DNA of 38,586 bases, taken from positions 1-38,586 of the forward strand of contig JAEZSP010000090.1 of the NCBI GenBank assembly GCA_023421735.1, written 5' to 3'. The stretch's first letter is position 1; each line of letters starts with the position of its first letter. The stretch comes from Bacillota bacterium (GTDB lineage Bacteria > Bacillota_A > Clostridia > Christensenellales > Aristaeellaceae). Under the pieces are notes generated by a model. The model was not told the origin of the DNA and did not search any database. It saw only the letters and a program-made list of their open reading frames with translations. The position numbers were made by a program, and so were the translations under genes. This document shows positions 19,558 through 28,108 of the stretch, piece by piece.

Positions 19558-19777
19558 ACCCCGCCTAAGAGCTGGCGTCCTTGAGAATCCCATGCTGTTC
19601 AAAACCCCAATTCGTACATGCTCGCTCCGGGGGCTCAATCCCCGGGACGACGCATTTCGTTTTGATCAAACCAAATCGCAAATTCAACCGTCTGGGGCTG
19701 AACCTCCAGACGGTTGACGTGCGATGACCCTATTCTCCCGGCAAGCGACCCTGAGGACGCCAACCCTTAGGCAGGGT
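19558..19777. repeat. 220-bp palindromic element between convergent genes
   Basis: The ends are long imperfect inverted repeats: 19558-19585 contains ACCCCGCCTAAG and TGGCGTCCT, and 19751-19777 contains AGGACGCCA and CTTAGGCAGGGT-type complements (about 23 of 27 positions pair). Inside them GAGAAT (19583-19588) can pair with ATTCTC (19732-19737). Further in are a hairpin at 19627-19645 (CCGGGG/CCCCGG), a weaker one around 19652-19679, and a perfect 12-bp hairpin at 19684-19717 (TCAACCGTCTGG). No open frame or target-site duplication is seen. It could be a MITE-like element, a structured RNA or an elaborate two-way terminator. Confidence 0.6.
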
Positions 19778-19797
19778 ACATGTCCCCTCGCCTTCCC

Positions 19798-21240
19798 TCA
19801 CTCCGCTTGTAGGATCCGCTCGGGGTAATATGTCACATTGGCGGCATCAATCCAGGATTGCTGGGCTGCGTTCCAGGCTTCAAGGCGCTTGGATTCGAGG
19901 GTAGAAGCCGTGAGCTCTGCATTGACCTGCGAGATCGGCACAGCGCCGGACTGCACACTTTGGACGAAAAGCACGATGTGCACGCCGCCCTCGGTACGCG
20001 CAGGTTCGGAGTAATCGCCGGGATTTTCAAGCACCATGCAGGCATTAATGAACATATCGGACCACATGACGGAATCCGATGAGACATAATAGCCCGTCTG
20101 GGCAAACGCGCCGCCATTCATTTCGTCGTCGGCGCTGTATTCGAGCATGAGTGAATCAAAGTCCCCGCCATCCTTCAGCATTTTGTACACGTCTTCTGCT
20201 TCGGCCTGCGCAGGCGCATACAGCTCGTCCAGTTCGGCGTTCAGGGTATTCACGGTCGTCTCATCTTCTTCGGTTGCAAGCTGCGTGTAGATTTCATTTG
20301 CGCGCGTCTGCGATTCGTCGCTGAGAGGGAAGAAAATATGTTTGATCGTGCGATAGCCAGTGGGATAGTAGAGAACCAGATCGCCATTCATAAGCGCATA
20401 CTCAAACGCGCTCGGATCTGCCGTGAACTGCGCCTCCTGGGCAGCCAACTGATCGTTGTAGGCGACGGTGATCTGGTCGTTTGTCACGTTTACACCCGCC
20501 ACGATCTCGTCATAAAGCTTCTGATGCCACCAATGCGCTTCAACGTCCGCGTTCACGCCATCGATGGTATAGTTCTCGTTCTCGGCAAGGTAATTGACAG
20601 CGGCGTTATAGGCATCTTCGTCCGACATGCCGTCTTCACGCACCATATCGGTATAGAAACTCACCGTCTCATCAAATTGCCCCTGCGCCTTGTCGGCGAT
20701 CGCAGCACGATCCGCATCGGTTATCTCCGTATATCCTTTTTGCTGCGCCTGCAAATAGGCAAGCTTTTCGCCTACGAGGTTTTGCAGCACGGTATCAAGG
20801 ATCGCAGCCACATTCTCGGCAACATCCGTACCGCCCAATGCATCACTGGCCAGCGCAGTCTGATACGCGCTGATCGCTTCGTCCGACATGACGGTTCCGC
20901 TATCGAATTCCGCGACCACCACGGGCTCTGTCGTATCCACAATGCCCAGATCACCGCTCGAAAGCGCCGCATTCGCAAGATCATCGCCCGTGTCCGCCTC
21001 TGCAGCGGCGCGGTCGAATTCCTCGGAGTACATCTCCATGAGTGTCATCTCATAATCGTCAATTGCAGCCTGCGCTTCTTTGAGCTTTTTCGCAGTTTGG
21101 GAGAACTTGGCCCCGCCCACATAGCCCACCGTGCCGCCGCAAATGAGCGCCAGAACCACAAGCAGCGCGACAAGCCCAAACGGCACGCCATGATTGCGCC
21201 TTTTGCGCTTGATAGACGTCGTCTTTCCTTCGGAATTCAT
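19798..21240 (-). CDS. Membrane-anchored peptidyl-prolyl isomerase (SurA/PrsA-like foldase)
   Basis: 480 residues. A basic cytoplasmic tip (IKRKRRNHG) and one membrane helix at about 16-38 are followed by a short coiled stretch, then a SurA-like helical chaperone region (SDEAISAYQTALA to about 250). A parvulin-type domain runs from about 305 (GYRTIKHIFFPLSDES) to 440 (FAQTGYYVSSDSVMWSDMF, GGVHIVLFVQ), interrupted by an insertion of about 50 residues. It should help fold exported proteins outside the membrane. ATG 21240 is preceded by GGAGGGCGG. It lies 56 bp after the small membrane protein gene and is in the same direction. Confidence 0.82.
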   Translation of the reverse strand: MNSEGKTTSIKRKRRNHGVPFGLVALLVVLALICGGTVGYVGGAKFSQTAKKLKEAQAAIDDYEMTLMEMYSEEFDRAAAEADTGDDLANAALSSGDLGIVDTTEPVVVAEFDSGTVMSDEAISAYQTALASDALGGTDVAENVAAILDTVLQNLVGEKLAYLQAQQKGYTEITDADRAAIADKAQGQFDETVSFYTDMVREDGMSDEDAYNAAVNYLAENENYTIDGVNADVEAHWWHQKLYDEIVAGVNVTNDQITVAYNDQLAAQEAQFTADPSAFEYALMNGDLVLYYPTGYRTIKHIFFPLSDESQTRANEIYTQLATEEDETTVNTLNAELDELYAPAQAEAEDVYKMLKDGGDFDSLMLEYSADDEMNGGAFAQTGYYVSSDSVMWSDMFINACMVLENPGDYSEPARTEGGVHIVLFVQSVQSGAVPISQVNAELTASTLESKRLEAWNAAQQSWIDAANVTYYPERILQAE

Positions 21241-21296
21241 CTGACCGCCCTCCATAGAACGTAATCGCTTTGCCTGCCGATGTACAAGCCTCCGCC

Positions 21297-21665
21297 TCAG
21301 TCCGTCAGTGTGTCGCCCCATTCGCGGCGCACGAGTTTCAAAACCAGAAGTACCTCTTCGCGCACCTCTTCCGATTCCATAAATCGGGTTGTCTCCGCAA
21401 ATCGGATCAATTTTTCCAGCTTCCTAAGGTTTTTCTGGGTCTGTCTCCGCTGATCCGCAGGGTTGATCTTGCCCATCTTGCGTGCCTTGATGAGGAACTT
21501 GCGCTGCCAGCGATCCGGCGGCTGCGCATGTATCCGCACATACTCCAAGTCCTCGACCCGCCCATACAGCATCTTCTGCATCAGCCATGAATAGTATACG
21601 CTCGAAAGCACGATAATCGCGCCCAAGCCAACGACCGTCAAAAGCAATATCCAGCCAATGCCCAT
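21297..21665 (-). CDS. Small single-span membrane protein, unknown function
   Basis: 122 residues. One N-terminal helix (WILLLTVVGLGAIIVLSSVYYSWLM) is followed by a charged, helical cytoplasmic part rich in Arg and Lys (RWQRKFLIKARKMGKINPADQRRQTQKNLRKLEKLIRF, read across several helices). No family is recognised. AAGGAG 8 nt before the ATG and its own promoter support expression. It is the first gene of a two-gene unit with the foldase, so a link to export or envelope upkeep is possible. Confidence 0.7.
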   Translation of the reverse strand: MGIGWILLLTVVGLGAIIVLSSVYYSWLMQKMLYGRVEDLEYVRIHAQPPDRWQRKFLIKARKMGKINPADQRRQTQKNLRKLEKLIRFAETTRFMESEEVREEVLLVLKLVRREWGDTLTD

Positions 21666-21695
21666 TTAAAAATCTCCTTGTCAACAACTACCCCT

Positions 21696-21724
21696 ATTGT
21701 ACCACAGAGGCCGCATAAAGTAAA
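21696..21724 (-). promoter_or_regulatory. Promoter of the membrane protein-foldase unit
   Basis: On the minus strand TTTACT (21724-21719), 17 bp, TACAAT (21701-21696) preceded by TGG, an extended -10. The start codon is about 30 bp downstream. Confidence 0.65.
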
Positions 21725-21744
21725 CGAATGCCCCATCAAACAGA

Positions 21745-21775
21745 ATTGACCGCCCGGGACTCCCGGGCGGTCAAT
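21745..21775. terminator. 31-bp perfect palindrome after oppF
   Basis: Arms of 15 bp, ATTGACCGCCCGGGA and its exact complement, around a single C. It lies 49 bp past the oppF stop on the minus strand and upstream of the next promoter, so it probably ends opp transcription, although no clear U-tract follows. Confidence 0.55.
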
Positions 21776-21823
21776 GGGCAATATGCGATTATACCACCCG
21801 GCTTAGTTTTTTCTCGGTCACTC

Positions 21824-22855
21824 TTATTTCTGGTATCCGCGCATTCCGCTGAGCGCAAGATCCTGCGCACAGTGGCAGGCAACGAAATGCTCGGGTTCGA
21901 GCTCGCGCCACTCGGGAATCTCTTCCTTACAGATGGGCTTTGCATAGCGGCAACGCGGGTGGAACGGGCAGCCGGAAGGCAGGTGCGCGGGATTCGCAAC
22001 GTCGCCCTCGAGCATGATGCGTCGGGACTTGTTGCGCGGATCCGGAACCGGCTTCGCAGACAAAAGCGCCTCCGTGTAGGGATGCATGGGCCGCGCGAAC
22101 AGCTTGACTGTGTCGGCCAGCTCGACCATATGACCGACGTACATGACGCCGACACGGTCCGAAATATGGCTGACGACGCCCAGATCGTGCGAGATGAACA
22201 GGTAGCTCAGGTGCATCTGCTCCTGAAGATCCATCAACAGGTTTAGAACCTGTGCCTGTACGGAAACGTCCAGCGCGGCAACCGCCTCGTCACAGCAGAT
22301 GAAACGCGGCTTGGTCGCGAGCGCGCGGGCGATACCGATGCGCTGGCGCTGACCACCGGAGAATGCGTGCGGATACCGCTCAAGATGGCGGGAATCCAGA
22401 CCGACGGTCTCCATCAGCTCTTTGACGTACTCACGGCGCTCCGAAGATCCCATCAAATGATGGCAAACCAGCGGCTCGGCAATGATGTTCTGAACGGTCA
22501 TGCGCGGGTCAAGCGACGCATAAGGATCCTGAAAGATCATCTGCATGTCGCGGCGGGTATCGCGCAGCTGGGAGTACGGCATGGTGGTCAGTTCCACCTG
22601 CTTGTTGTTTTTGTCGTTGAACAAAACCGATCCGGAGGTGGGCTTGACGGCCTGCAAAATGCAGCGACCGAGCGTGGTCTTGCCGCAGCCGGACTCGCCA
22701 ACGAGCGCCAGCGTCTCGCCTTCCTTGAGGTACATGTCAACATTATCAACGGCTTTCACATAGCCGATGGTTTTCTTGAAGAAGCCGGAGGTAATGGGAA
22801 AGTACTTCTTCAGATTTTTTACCTCAATAATGGGGTGCGTGAATTTCTTTTCCAT
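21824..22855 (-). CDS. oppF: Oligopeptide ABC transporter ATP-binding protein OppF
   Basis: 343 residues, cytoplasmic. Walker A GESGCGKT is at 53-60, the signature FSGGQRQRIGIARAL at about 180, and Walker B is FICCDEAVAALDVSVQ, a variant of the usual DEPTSALD. The switch region is FISHDLGVVSHISDRV. The C-terminal oligopeptide-transporter domain has HPYTEALLSA and the cysteine cluster CPFHPRCRYAKPIC, which in related ATPases holds an iron-sulfur cluster. Its ATG follows the oppD stop with no gap (TAAATG). With OppD it drives peptide import. Confidence 0.93.
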   Translation of the reverse strand: MEKKFTHPIIEVKNLKKYFPITSGFFKKTIGYVKAVDNVDMYLKEGETLALVGESGCGKTTLGRCILQAVKPTSGSVLFNDKNNKQVELTTMPYSQLRDTRRDMQMIFQDPYASLDPRMTVQNIIAEPLVCHHLMGSSERREYVKELMETVGLDSRHLERYPHAFSGGQRQRIGIARALATKPRFICCDEAVAALDVSVQAQVLNLLMDLQEQMHLSYLFISHDLGVVSHISDRVGVMYVGHMVELADTVKLFARPMHPYTEALLSAKPVPDPRNKSRRIMLEGDVANPAHLPSGCPFHPRCRYAKPICKEEIPEWRELEPEHFVACHCAQDLALSGMRGYQK

Positions 22856-23890
22856 TTACTTGCCCTCCGTTCTCTCTTTGTCGAAGAGGAAGCAGCGCAC
22901 GAAGTGGCCGGGCTCGATCTCGACCATCGGGGGATACGCCTTGTCGCACACACCCTTCATGAACCGCTCACAGCGAGAGGCGAAACCGCACTCGACAGGC
23001 AGGTTCATGGGATAGGGAACTGTGCCCTTGATGGAGTCAAAACGCCCCTTGTGCACCTTGTCGGCCGTCGGAATCGACTTGAGAAGGGCCTTCGTGTACG
23101 GGTGCTGCGGATTGTAGAACAGCGTGTCCACATCGCAGGACTCGACGACCTTTCCAAGGTACATGACGACGACGTCGTCCGACATCTCGGCAATGACGCC
23201 GAGGTCGTGGGTAATGAAGATAACGGAGGCGTCGTTCTCCTTCTTCAGCTTGTTGATCAGATCGAGAACCTGTGCCTGAATCGTCACGTCGAGCGCGGTG
23301 GTCGGCTCGTCGGCGATGAGGATGGAGGGCCTGGAGGCCAGCGCCATGGCGATCATCGCCCTCTGGCGCATGCCGCCGGAAAGCTGATGCGGATACTCAT
23401 CTACGCGCTGTTCCGGGTTCGAAATGCCAACCTCGCGCAGCGCATCGATGCAAATCTGGCGCGCCTTTTTCTCATCGGGCTCGATGTGCAGCATGATCGT
23501 CTCCATGATCTGGTTGCCGATCGTATGCACGGGGGAGAACGCTTTCATCGGCTCCTGAAAGATCATCGAAATATTACCGCCGCGGATCGAGCGAATGACG
23601 TCGCCCGTGGGGTTCAATTTCGCAATGTTGATCGGCTCATCGAGCACCTTGCCGTCCTTTTCATACAGCCAGATGTCTCCGCCGATGAGGCCATACTTGG
23701 GTAGGATCTTGAAGATCGCGTTGGTGGTGACGGACTTTCCGCAGCCCGACTCGCCCACGATGCCCAACGTGCGCCCCTTACGAATGACGAAATCAACGCC
23801 GTCGACCGCTTTCAGGAGGCCTTCGTCCATATCAAAGTGAATCTTTACATCCTTAAGCTCAAGGATGACATCATCACCGGGTCTTTTCAT
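22856..23890 (-). CDS. oppD: Oligopeptide ABC transporter ATP-binding protein OppD
   Basis: 344 residues, cytoplasmic. Walker A GESGCGKS at 46-53, the motif [16 protein letters not shown] (Q-loop region), signature [16 protein letters not shown], Walker [16 protein letters not shown] and the switch [15 protein letters not shown] are all intact. The C-terminal domain carries [12 protein letters not shown] and a cysteine-containing segment, [15 protein letters not shown]. It partners OppF as the ATPase pair. It lies 18 bp after oppC and directly before oppF. Confidence 0.93.
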   Translation of the reverse strand: MKRPGDDVILELKDVKIHFDMDEGLLKAVDGVDFVIRKGRTLGIVGESGCGKSVTTNAIFKILPKYGLIGGDIWLYEKDGKVLDEPINIAKLNPTGDVIRSIRGGNISMIFQEPMKAFSPVHTIGNQIMETIMLHIEPDEKKARQICIDALREVGISNPEQRVDEYPHQLSGGMRQRAMIAMALASRPSILIADEPTTALDVTIQAQVLDLINKLKKENDASVIFITHDLGVIAEMSDDVVVMYLGKVVESCDVDTLFYNPQHPYTKALLKSIPTADKVHKGRFDSIKGTVPYPMNLPVECGFASRCERFMKGVCDKAYPPMVEIEPGHFVRCFLFDKERTEGK

Positions 23891-23908
23891 GAATATATCC
23901 TCCTTACT

Positions 23909-25060
23909 TTATTTGTACGGGTCGGCCGCGTCACGCATACCGTCGCCCATGAAGCAGAAGCACAAAACCGTCACAATGATGAACAGTGCCGGGAACATCA
24001 GCCACGGCGTGGCAGCCATCGCATCGACCGTCTGGCAATCCTGCAACAAAGTACCCCAGGAGACCGTCGGTGCCTGAAGGCCGAGGCCCAGGAACGACAA
24101 CGTCGTCTCACCAAGAATCGTACCGGGAATGGAGCCGGTAACCGACACGATGATGTAGCTCATGAAGGAGGGCAGCATGTGCTTGAAGATCACCCTCATG
24201 TGGCTGGAACCCGAGAGGCGCGCCGCGACGACGAAGTCCTCTTCGCGCAGGGACAGTATCTTACCACGCGTAACGCGCGCGAGTCCTGTCCATCCAATGA
24301 GAGACATGATCAAACTCATCAGGAAGTATTTTTTCAGGTTTGACATCGTGCTCGGCAGAGCCGCCGCCAGGGCCATCCACAGCGGGATGCCGGGGATGGA
24401 CATGATCAGGTCGATCGACCTTTGCACGATGGTATCGACGACGCCGCCCAGATAGCCGGACAGACCGCCGAGCGTCAAGCCGATAAGAACCGTAAAGGAA
24501 ACCGCAACCAGACAGAACGTCAGGGAGATTCGACCACCCGACAGCACGCGGGAGAACACGTCGCGGCCCAGTGAGTCGGTTCCCATGAGGAAGAACGCTT
24601 CGTCGCCCGGATTCTGATCGGGCGCCAGAATCGCACCAAAGAAGTGGACGTTCAGCTTGAGCGAATCGATGCCGAAAAGCTTATACTCGCTGCCGCGCAC
24701 GAAGAATCCAAGCTTCACAATCTTGTCGGTTTCGACGTAGCTCTTGCGGAAGGTATAAGGATCGGTGTAGCGCTCAAGGCCATAAACAAACGGGCCCTGA
24801 AAGTTGCCGTCCGCATCCCAAAGGTGGATCTTCGTCGGTGCACAATCCTTGAATTCTTTGTACCGCTCAAGGGGAAGGGAGGGCCCAAAGAATTCACAGA
24901 ACATGCAGATGAGGTACATGATGATCAGAATCGGCACGGCGATCATGGCAGCCTTATGCTTTTTGAACTTCCAGCGCATCAGCTTCCACTGGCTGGCCAC
25001 CTCATAGGTATTCGCCACTTCCTGAGTCTGGAGGTTTGCCTTCTTTTTCTTATTCGTCAT
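23909..25060 (-). CDS. oppC: Oligopeptide ABC transporter permease OppC
   Basis: 383 residues, longer than the usual 300. After an N-terminal basic segment and the first membrane helix (AAMIAVPILIIMYLICMF) comes an extracytoplasmic insertion of about 100 residues rich in aromatic and charged groups. The family motif MGTDSLGRDVFSRVLSGGRIS then opens the main permease domain. The EAA-type loop is RLSGSSHMRVIFKHMLPS, near 290. The ATG at 25060 overlaps the oppB stop in ATGA. The long insertion could contact a particular binding protein. Confidence 0.9.
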   Translation of the reverse strand: MTNKKKKANLQTQEVANTYEVASQWKLMRWKFKKHKAAMIAVPILIIMYLICMFCEFFGPSLPLERYKEFKDCAPTKIHLWDADGNFQGPFVYGLERYTDPYTFRKSYVETDKIVKLGFFVRGSEYKLFGIDSLKLNVHFFGAILAPDQNPGDEAFFLMGTDSLGRDVFSRVLSGGRISLTFCLVAVSFTVLIGLTLGGLSGYLGGVVDTIVQRSIDLIMSIPGIPLWMALAAALPSTMSNLKKYFLMSLIMSLIGWTGLARVTRGKILSLREEDFVVAARLSGSSHMRVIFKHMLPSFMSYIIVSVTGSIPGTILGETTLSFLGLGLQAPTVSWGTLLQDCQTVDAMAATPWLMFPALFIIVTVLCFCFMGDGMRDAADPYK

Positions 25061-26058
25061 TCGGAGACACCTCCAAACTTGATACGCGGGTCAATCAACG
25101 CAAGAAGTATATCTGAAATCAACGTACCAACGACCGTCAGACAGCTGACGATGAGCAGGTAAGAACCCGCGAGATACATATCCTGATTGACGAGCGCACG
25201 TCGAACCAGCGGGCCCATGGTGGGGAGTGAAAGAACCGTTGAGACGATCATCTCGCCGCCGATCAGCGCGGGGAGAACCCAGCCGATGGTGGAAACCTGC
25301 GGGTTGATGGCCATGCGGATGGGGTACTTCCACAGGAGGCGACCTTCTTTGACGCCCTTGGCGCGCGCGGTAATGACGTACTGCTTCTGGAGTTCGTCAA
25401 GCAACATTGCGCGCATCGAGCGGATCATGCCCGCCGTCTGAGAAATCGCAATGATGAAAATAACGAGCGCCAGACGCGGCAGCATATCCATAAACTTCGC
25501 CCAGCTCCAGGACGCGGTAATATACTGCGCGGAATTGAGTCCCGTCAGCGATTCGCCTGTTACCGAATATATGATGAACACCGAGGCGAGCGCGAGGAGG
25601 AACGCGGGACACGACATGCCGATAAATCCAATAAACTGGAAAAAGTAGTCGAACCCCGAATACTGATTCGTCGCAGACACAATTCCAACCGGAATGGCGA
25701 TTGCCCAGGTCACAACCAGCGACAGGAGCGAAATGCTGATGGTGGCAGGCAGACGTTCCTGGAGCTTCGAGACCACTGTCGCATTCCACTGGAACGATCG
25801 ACCAAAATCCAGCTTCGTTATGATATTCTTCACCCAGTAAAAGTATTGCTGATACACGGGCTTGTCAAGTCCGTATTGCTTGGTGAGGTTGATGATTTCC
25901 GACTCATTCACGTCCAAGCCCGAAGTCTCAAGCTGAATGATGTAGGTCGTCAGGTAATCTCCCGGCGGCAACTGGATGATGATGAAGATGAGCACGCTGA
26001 CCGCGATGAGGAGCGGAATCAGCTGAAGCAGACGCCTCAGAATGTAGTTGAGCAACAT
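25057..26058 (-). CDS. oppB: Oligopeptide ABC transporter permease OppB
   Basis: 333 residues with six hydrophobic segments. The N-terminus ILRRLLQLIPLLIAVSVLIF and PPGDYL after the first helix are typical of OppB/DppB. The loop ARAKGVKEGRLLWKYPIRMA is the EAA-type motif that meets the ATPase. First gene of oppBCDF; the ribosome binding site GGGGGAG is 11 nt before the ATG, a rather long spacing. A leader of some 170 nt precedes it. Confidence 0.92.
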   Translation of the reverse strand: MLLNYILRRLLQLIPLLIAVSVLIFIIIQLPPGDYLTTYIIQLETSGLDVNESEIINLTKQYGLDKPVYQQYFYWVKNIITKLDFGRSFQWNATVVSKLQERLPATISISLLSLVVTWAIAIPVGIVSATNQYSGFDYFFQFIGFIGMSCPAFLLALASVFIIYSVTGESLTGLNSAQYITASWSWAKFMDMLPRLALVIFIIAISQTAGMIRSMRAMLLDELQKQYVITARAKGVKEGRLLWKYPIRMAINPQVSTIGWVLPALIGGEMIVSTVLSLPTMGPLVRRALVNQDMYLAGSYLLIVSCLTVVGTLISDILLALIDPRIKFGGVSE

Positions 26059-26236
26059 TTGGCTTCGTTCTCCCCCTTCCCGCCCATTGGGCGGCTGTTA
26101 ATTTCCGTCCGCTCGGCTCCAATCGAGCGGAATGCGCGCTTTTCGAGACGAAATGGACGAACAAATACGCGCCCGCGCGCAGACGCGCATTGCTGCATGA
26201 ACGTATCTAAAACGGTTCACGCTGTCCGATGAAGTT

Positions 26237-26265
26237 ATTATACATGAAGCTTCACCTCATTGCAA
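26237..26265 (-). promoter_or_regulatory. Promoter of the opp operon
   Basis: Minus strand TTGCAA (26265-26260), 17 bp, perfect TATAAT (26242-26237). It gives a leader of about 170 nt before oppB. Confidence 0.65.
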
Positions 26266-26382
26266 GGGTATATGGTATCAAATCATCAAAAACTGCACGA
26301 AATAATCAATCCCGCCGCGCCAGTTTCCACATTTTTGCAACATATATTAAGGAATTGTTGTTCGCATATCCCAGTTTTTCTA

Positions 26383-26412
26383 TTGACCGCCGCCGCCGCG
26401 GCAGTATATAAT
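26383..26412 (+). promoter_or_regulatory. Promoter of the tandem esterase genes
   Basis: TTGACC (26383-26388), 18 bp including a run of CCG triplets, then TATAAT (26407-26412). The first ATG is 36 bp beyond the -10. Confidence 0.75.
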
Positions 26413-26448
26413 CTAGGATAGTAGAACATATGCAAGGGAGGAACGGAA

Positions 26449-27234
26449 ATGGCACTTCTGCACGTGGACTTTTTTTCCGAATCACTGGGAATGTGCACAC
26501 AAATGGACGTCATTTTGCCAGAAAAAACACGTGGGCAGATCGGCATGGAGGGCAAATCCGAAGAGGGCCCCTGGAAGACCCTCTATCTGCTGCACGGCAT
26601 GTCGGACGACCATACGATTTGGCAGCGGCGCACGTCCATCGAACGCTACGCGGCAGATAAGGGCATCGCAGTCGTCATGCCCACAACCCATCTGGGCTGG
26701 TATACGGACATGCATGTCGGTTTCCCCTATTTTACATACATTACCAGCGAGTTACCAGAAATTTGCAGACGTTTTTTCCCAAACATGTCCAAGGATCGTG
26801 CTGATACCTACGCGGCAGGCCTTTCGATGGGCGGCTATGGCGCACTCAAATGCGGGCTGCGCGCGGGAAAAACGTTTTCAAAAGTCGCAACGCTCTCGGG
26901 CGCAGTGGATGTCGCGCGCATCTGCACGGAGCAGGCGACCGACCGGTTCTGGAATGATCTATTTGGTCCGGCCGAAAAGGTGCCCGGCTCGTTCAATGAC
27001 CTCATAACCGCGGCAGAGGAAATGAAGGACGCCCCCGAGCGGCCGGACGTCTACATGTGGTGCGGCACGGAAGACTTTCTATACCAAGACAATGTCCGGA
27101 TGCGCGATCATCTTCAAAAACTGAATTATCACCTCGTGTACGAAGAATCGCCGGGCGATCACCAGTGGAAATATTGGGACGAAAAAATTCAAACGGTTCT
27201 AGACTGGCTCGTTCCAGCAAAGGAGGACGCATAA
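26449..27234 (+). CDS. Esterase of the EstA/tributyrin esterase type
   Basis: 261 residues, alpha/beta-hydrolase (PF00756-type). The start MALLHVDFFSESLGMCTQMDVILP is the usual opening of cytoplasmic acyl esterases of this group, and YLLHGMSDDHTIWQRRTSIE forms the oxyanion region. The triad is Ser126 in GLSMGGYG, Asp209 in CGTEDF and His238 in GDHQWKYWD. No signal peptide, so it should act in the cytoplasm on short acyl esters, for example deacetylating imported sugars. AAGGGAGGA stands 7 nt before the ATG. The next gene, a paralogue, starts directly after the stop. Confidence 0.88.
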   Translation: MALLHVDFFSESLGMCTQMDVILPEKTRGQIGMEGKSEEGPWKTLYLLHGMSDDHTIWQRRTSIERYAADKGIAVVMPTTHLGWYTDMHVGFPYFTYITSELPEICRRFFPNMSKDRADTYAAGLSMGGYGALKCGLRAGKTFSKVATLSGAVDVARICTEQATDRFWNDLFGPAEKVPGSFNDLITAAEEMKDAPERPDVYMWCGTEDFLYQDNVRMRDHLQKLNYHLVYEESPGDHQWKYWDEKIQTVLDWLVPAKEDA

Positions 27235-28017
27235 ATGGCGCTTGTACACATCGGTTTCTTTTCCGAGGCACTTGGCATGTGCACAAGCTGCGACGTGATT
27301 TTGCCGCAGCCGGCCCGTTCCCTCATCGGCATGAAATCTGCCGACGCGGAGAAATCCGCCAAAGTACTCTGGCTTCTCCACGGCGCAAGCGACGACGAAA
27401 CCATCTGGCAGCGGCGCACCTCGATTGAGCGTTACGTCGCCCCCCTCGGGATGGCGGTCGTCATGCCCGCCGCACATCTTTCATCCTACACAGACATGGC
27501 GCACGGGCAGAACTTTTTCACCTATATCGCCGACGAACTGCCCCAAATCATGCGCCGCTTCTTCGGCTTTTCTGATCAACGCGAGGAGAATTACATCGCG
27601 GGACTCTCCATGGGCGGCGGCGGCTGTCTGAAAATCGGATTCGCGCGGCCCCATCATTACGCCGCCATTGGCTGCCTCTCCGCCGGCATCTTCGAACCCC
27701 AGCGCATGGCGGCAAACCCCCGTTTCGCCAAAAACATGGCGCGCACGTACGGCGAGAGGGAGATCGAGGGCACCGTCGACGACGTCAAGGGCACGGTACG
27801 CAAACTCGTTGCGGCCGGCGGCCCCTTTCCCCGCGTCTTCCATGCCTGGGGTACCTCTGATTTCGTCAAGGATACCGCCGAGGATACCCGCACATTCTTC
27901 CAGGCCTTCCCGGACAACCCCTTCGATTACACATACGAAGAGGACGCGGGCGCACATACCTGGGAATACTGGGACGAACACATCCAGCACTTCCTGAAGT
28001 TCATCGAAGCTAAATAA
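27235..28017 (+). CDS. Paralogous second esterase
   Basis: 260 residues, aligned to the preceding esterase over its whole length (MALVHIGFFSEALGMCTSCDVILP, LLHGASDDETIWQRRTSIERY). The triad is intact: Ser125 in GLSMGGGG, Asp209 in WGTSDF, His241 in GAHTWEYWD. The middle differs strongly, which suggests a divided substrate range after tandem duplication. The ATG directly follows the TAA of the first gene, and its ribosome binding site GGAGG lies inside the end of that gene. No clear terminator with a U-tract follows, only the hairpins of the next entries. Confidence 0.88.
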   Translation: MALVHIGFFSEALGMCTSCDVILPQPARSLIGMKSADAEKSAKVLWLLHGASDDETIWQRRTSIERYVAPLGMAVVMPAAHLSSYTDMAHGQNFFTYIADELPQIMRRFFGFSDQREENYIAGLSMGGGGCLKIGFARPHHYAAIGCLSAGIFEPQRMAANPRFAKNMARTYGEREIEGTVDDVKGTVRKLVAAGGPFPRVFHAWGTSDFVKDTAEDTRTFFQAFPDNPFDYTYEEDAGAHTWEYWDEHIQHFLKFIEAK

Positions 28018-28068
28018 CGCCCGCTCTCAATGGGAAGCCCCATCGCAAGACAAATGGCCATAGGGATG

Positions 28069-28087
28069 TGCGGGGCATAACCCCGCA
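28069..28087. repeat. Short hairpin after the esterases
   Basis: TGCGGGG and CCCCGCA around CATAA. No T-run follows on the plus strand, so it would be a weak terminator at best. Confidence 0.4.
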
Positions 28088-28108
28088 AGCCTCCCCCCTA
28101 TAAAAGCA

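Larger units (their letters stand above)
26059..26448. other. Divergent intergenic region between oppB and the esterases
   Basis: This 390-bp stretch holds the promoters of both transcripts and no gene. The opp leader (about 26230 down to 26059 on the minus strand) contains a hairpin with 8-bp arms TCCGCTCG/CGAGCGGA and a second short palindrome at the GCCCAATGGGC segment. Between the promoters, 26270-26380 is AT-rich and shows nothing recognisable. Confidence 0.6.

Noticed and set aside
26059..26236. The opp leader as a known riboswitch or T-box
   Set aside because: It has two short hairpins but none of the conserved T-box or riboswitch sequences that I can recognise, and no terminator hairpin with U-tract.
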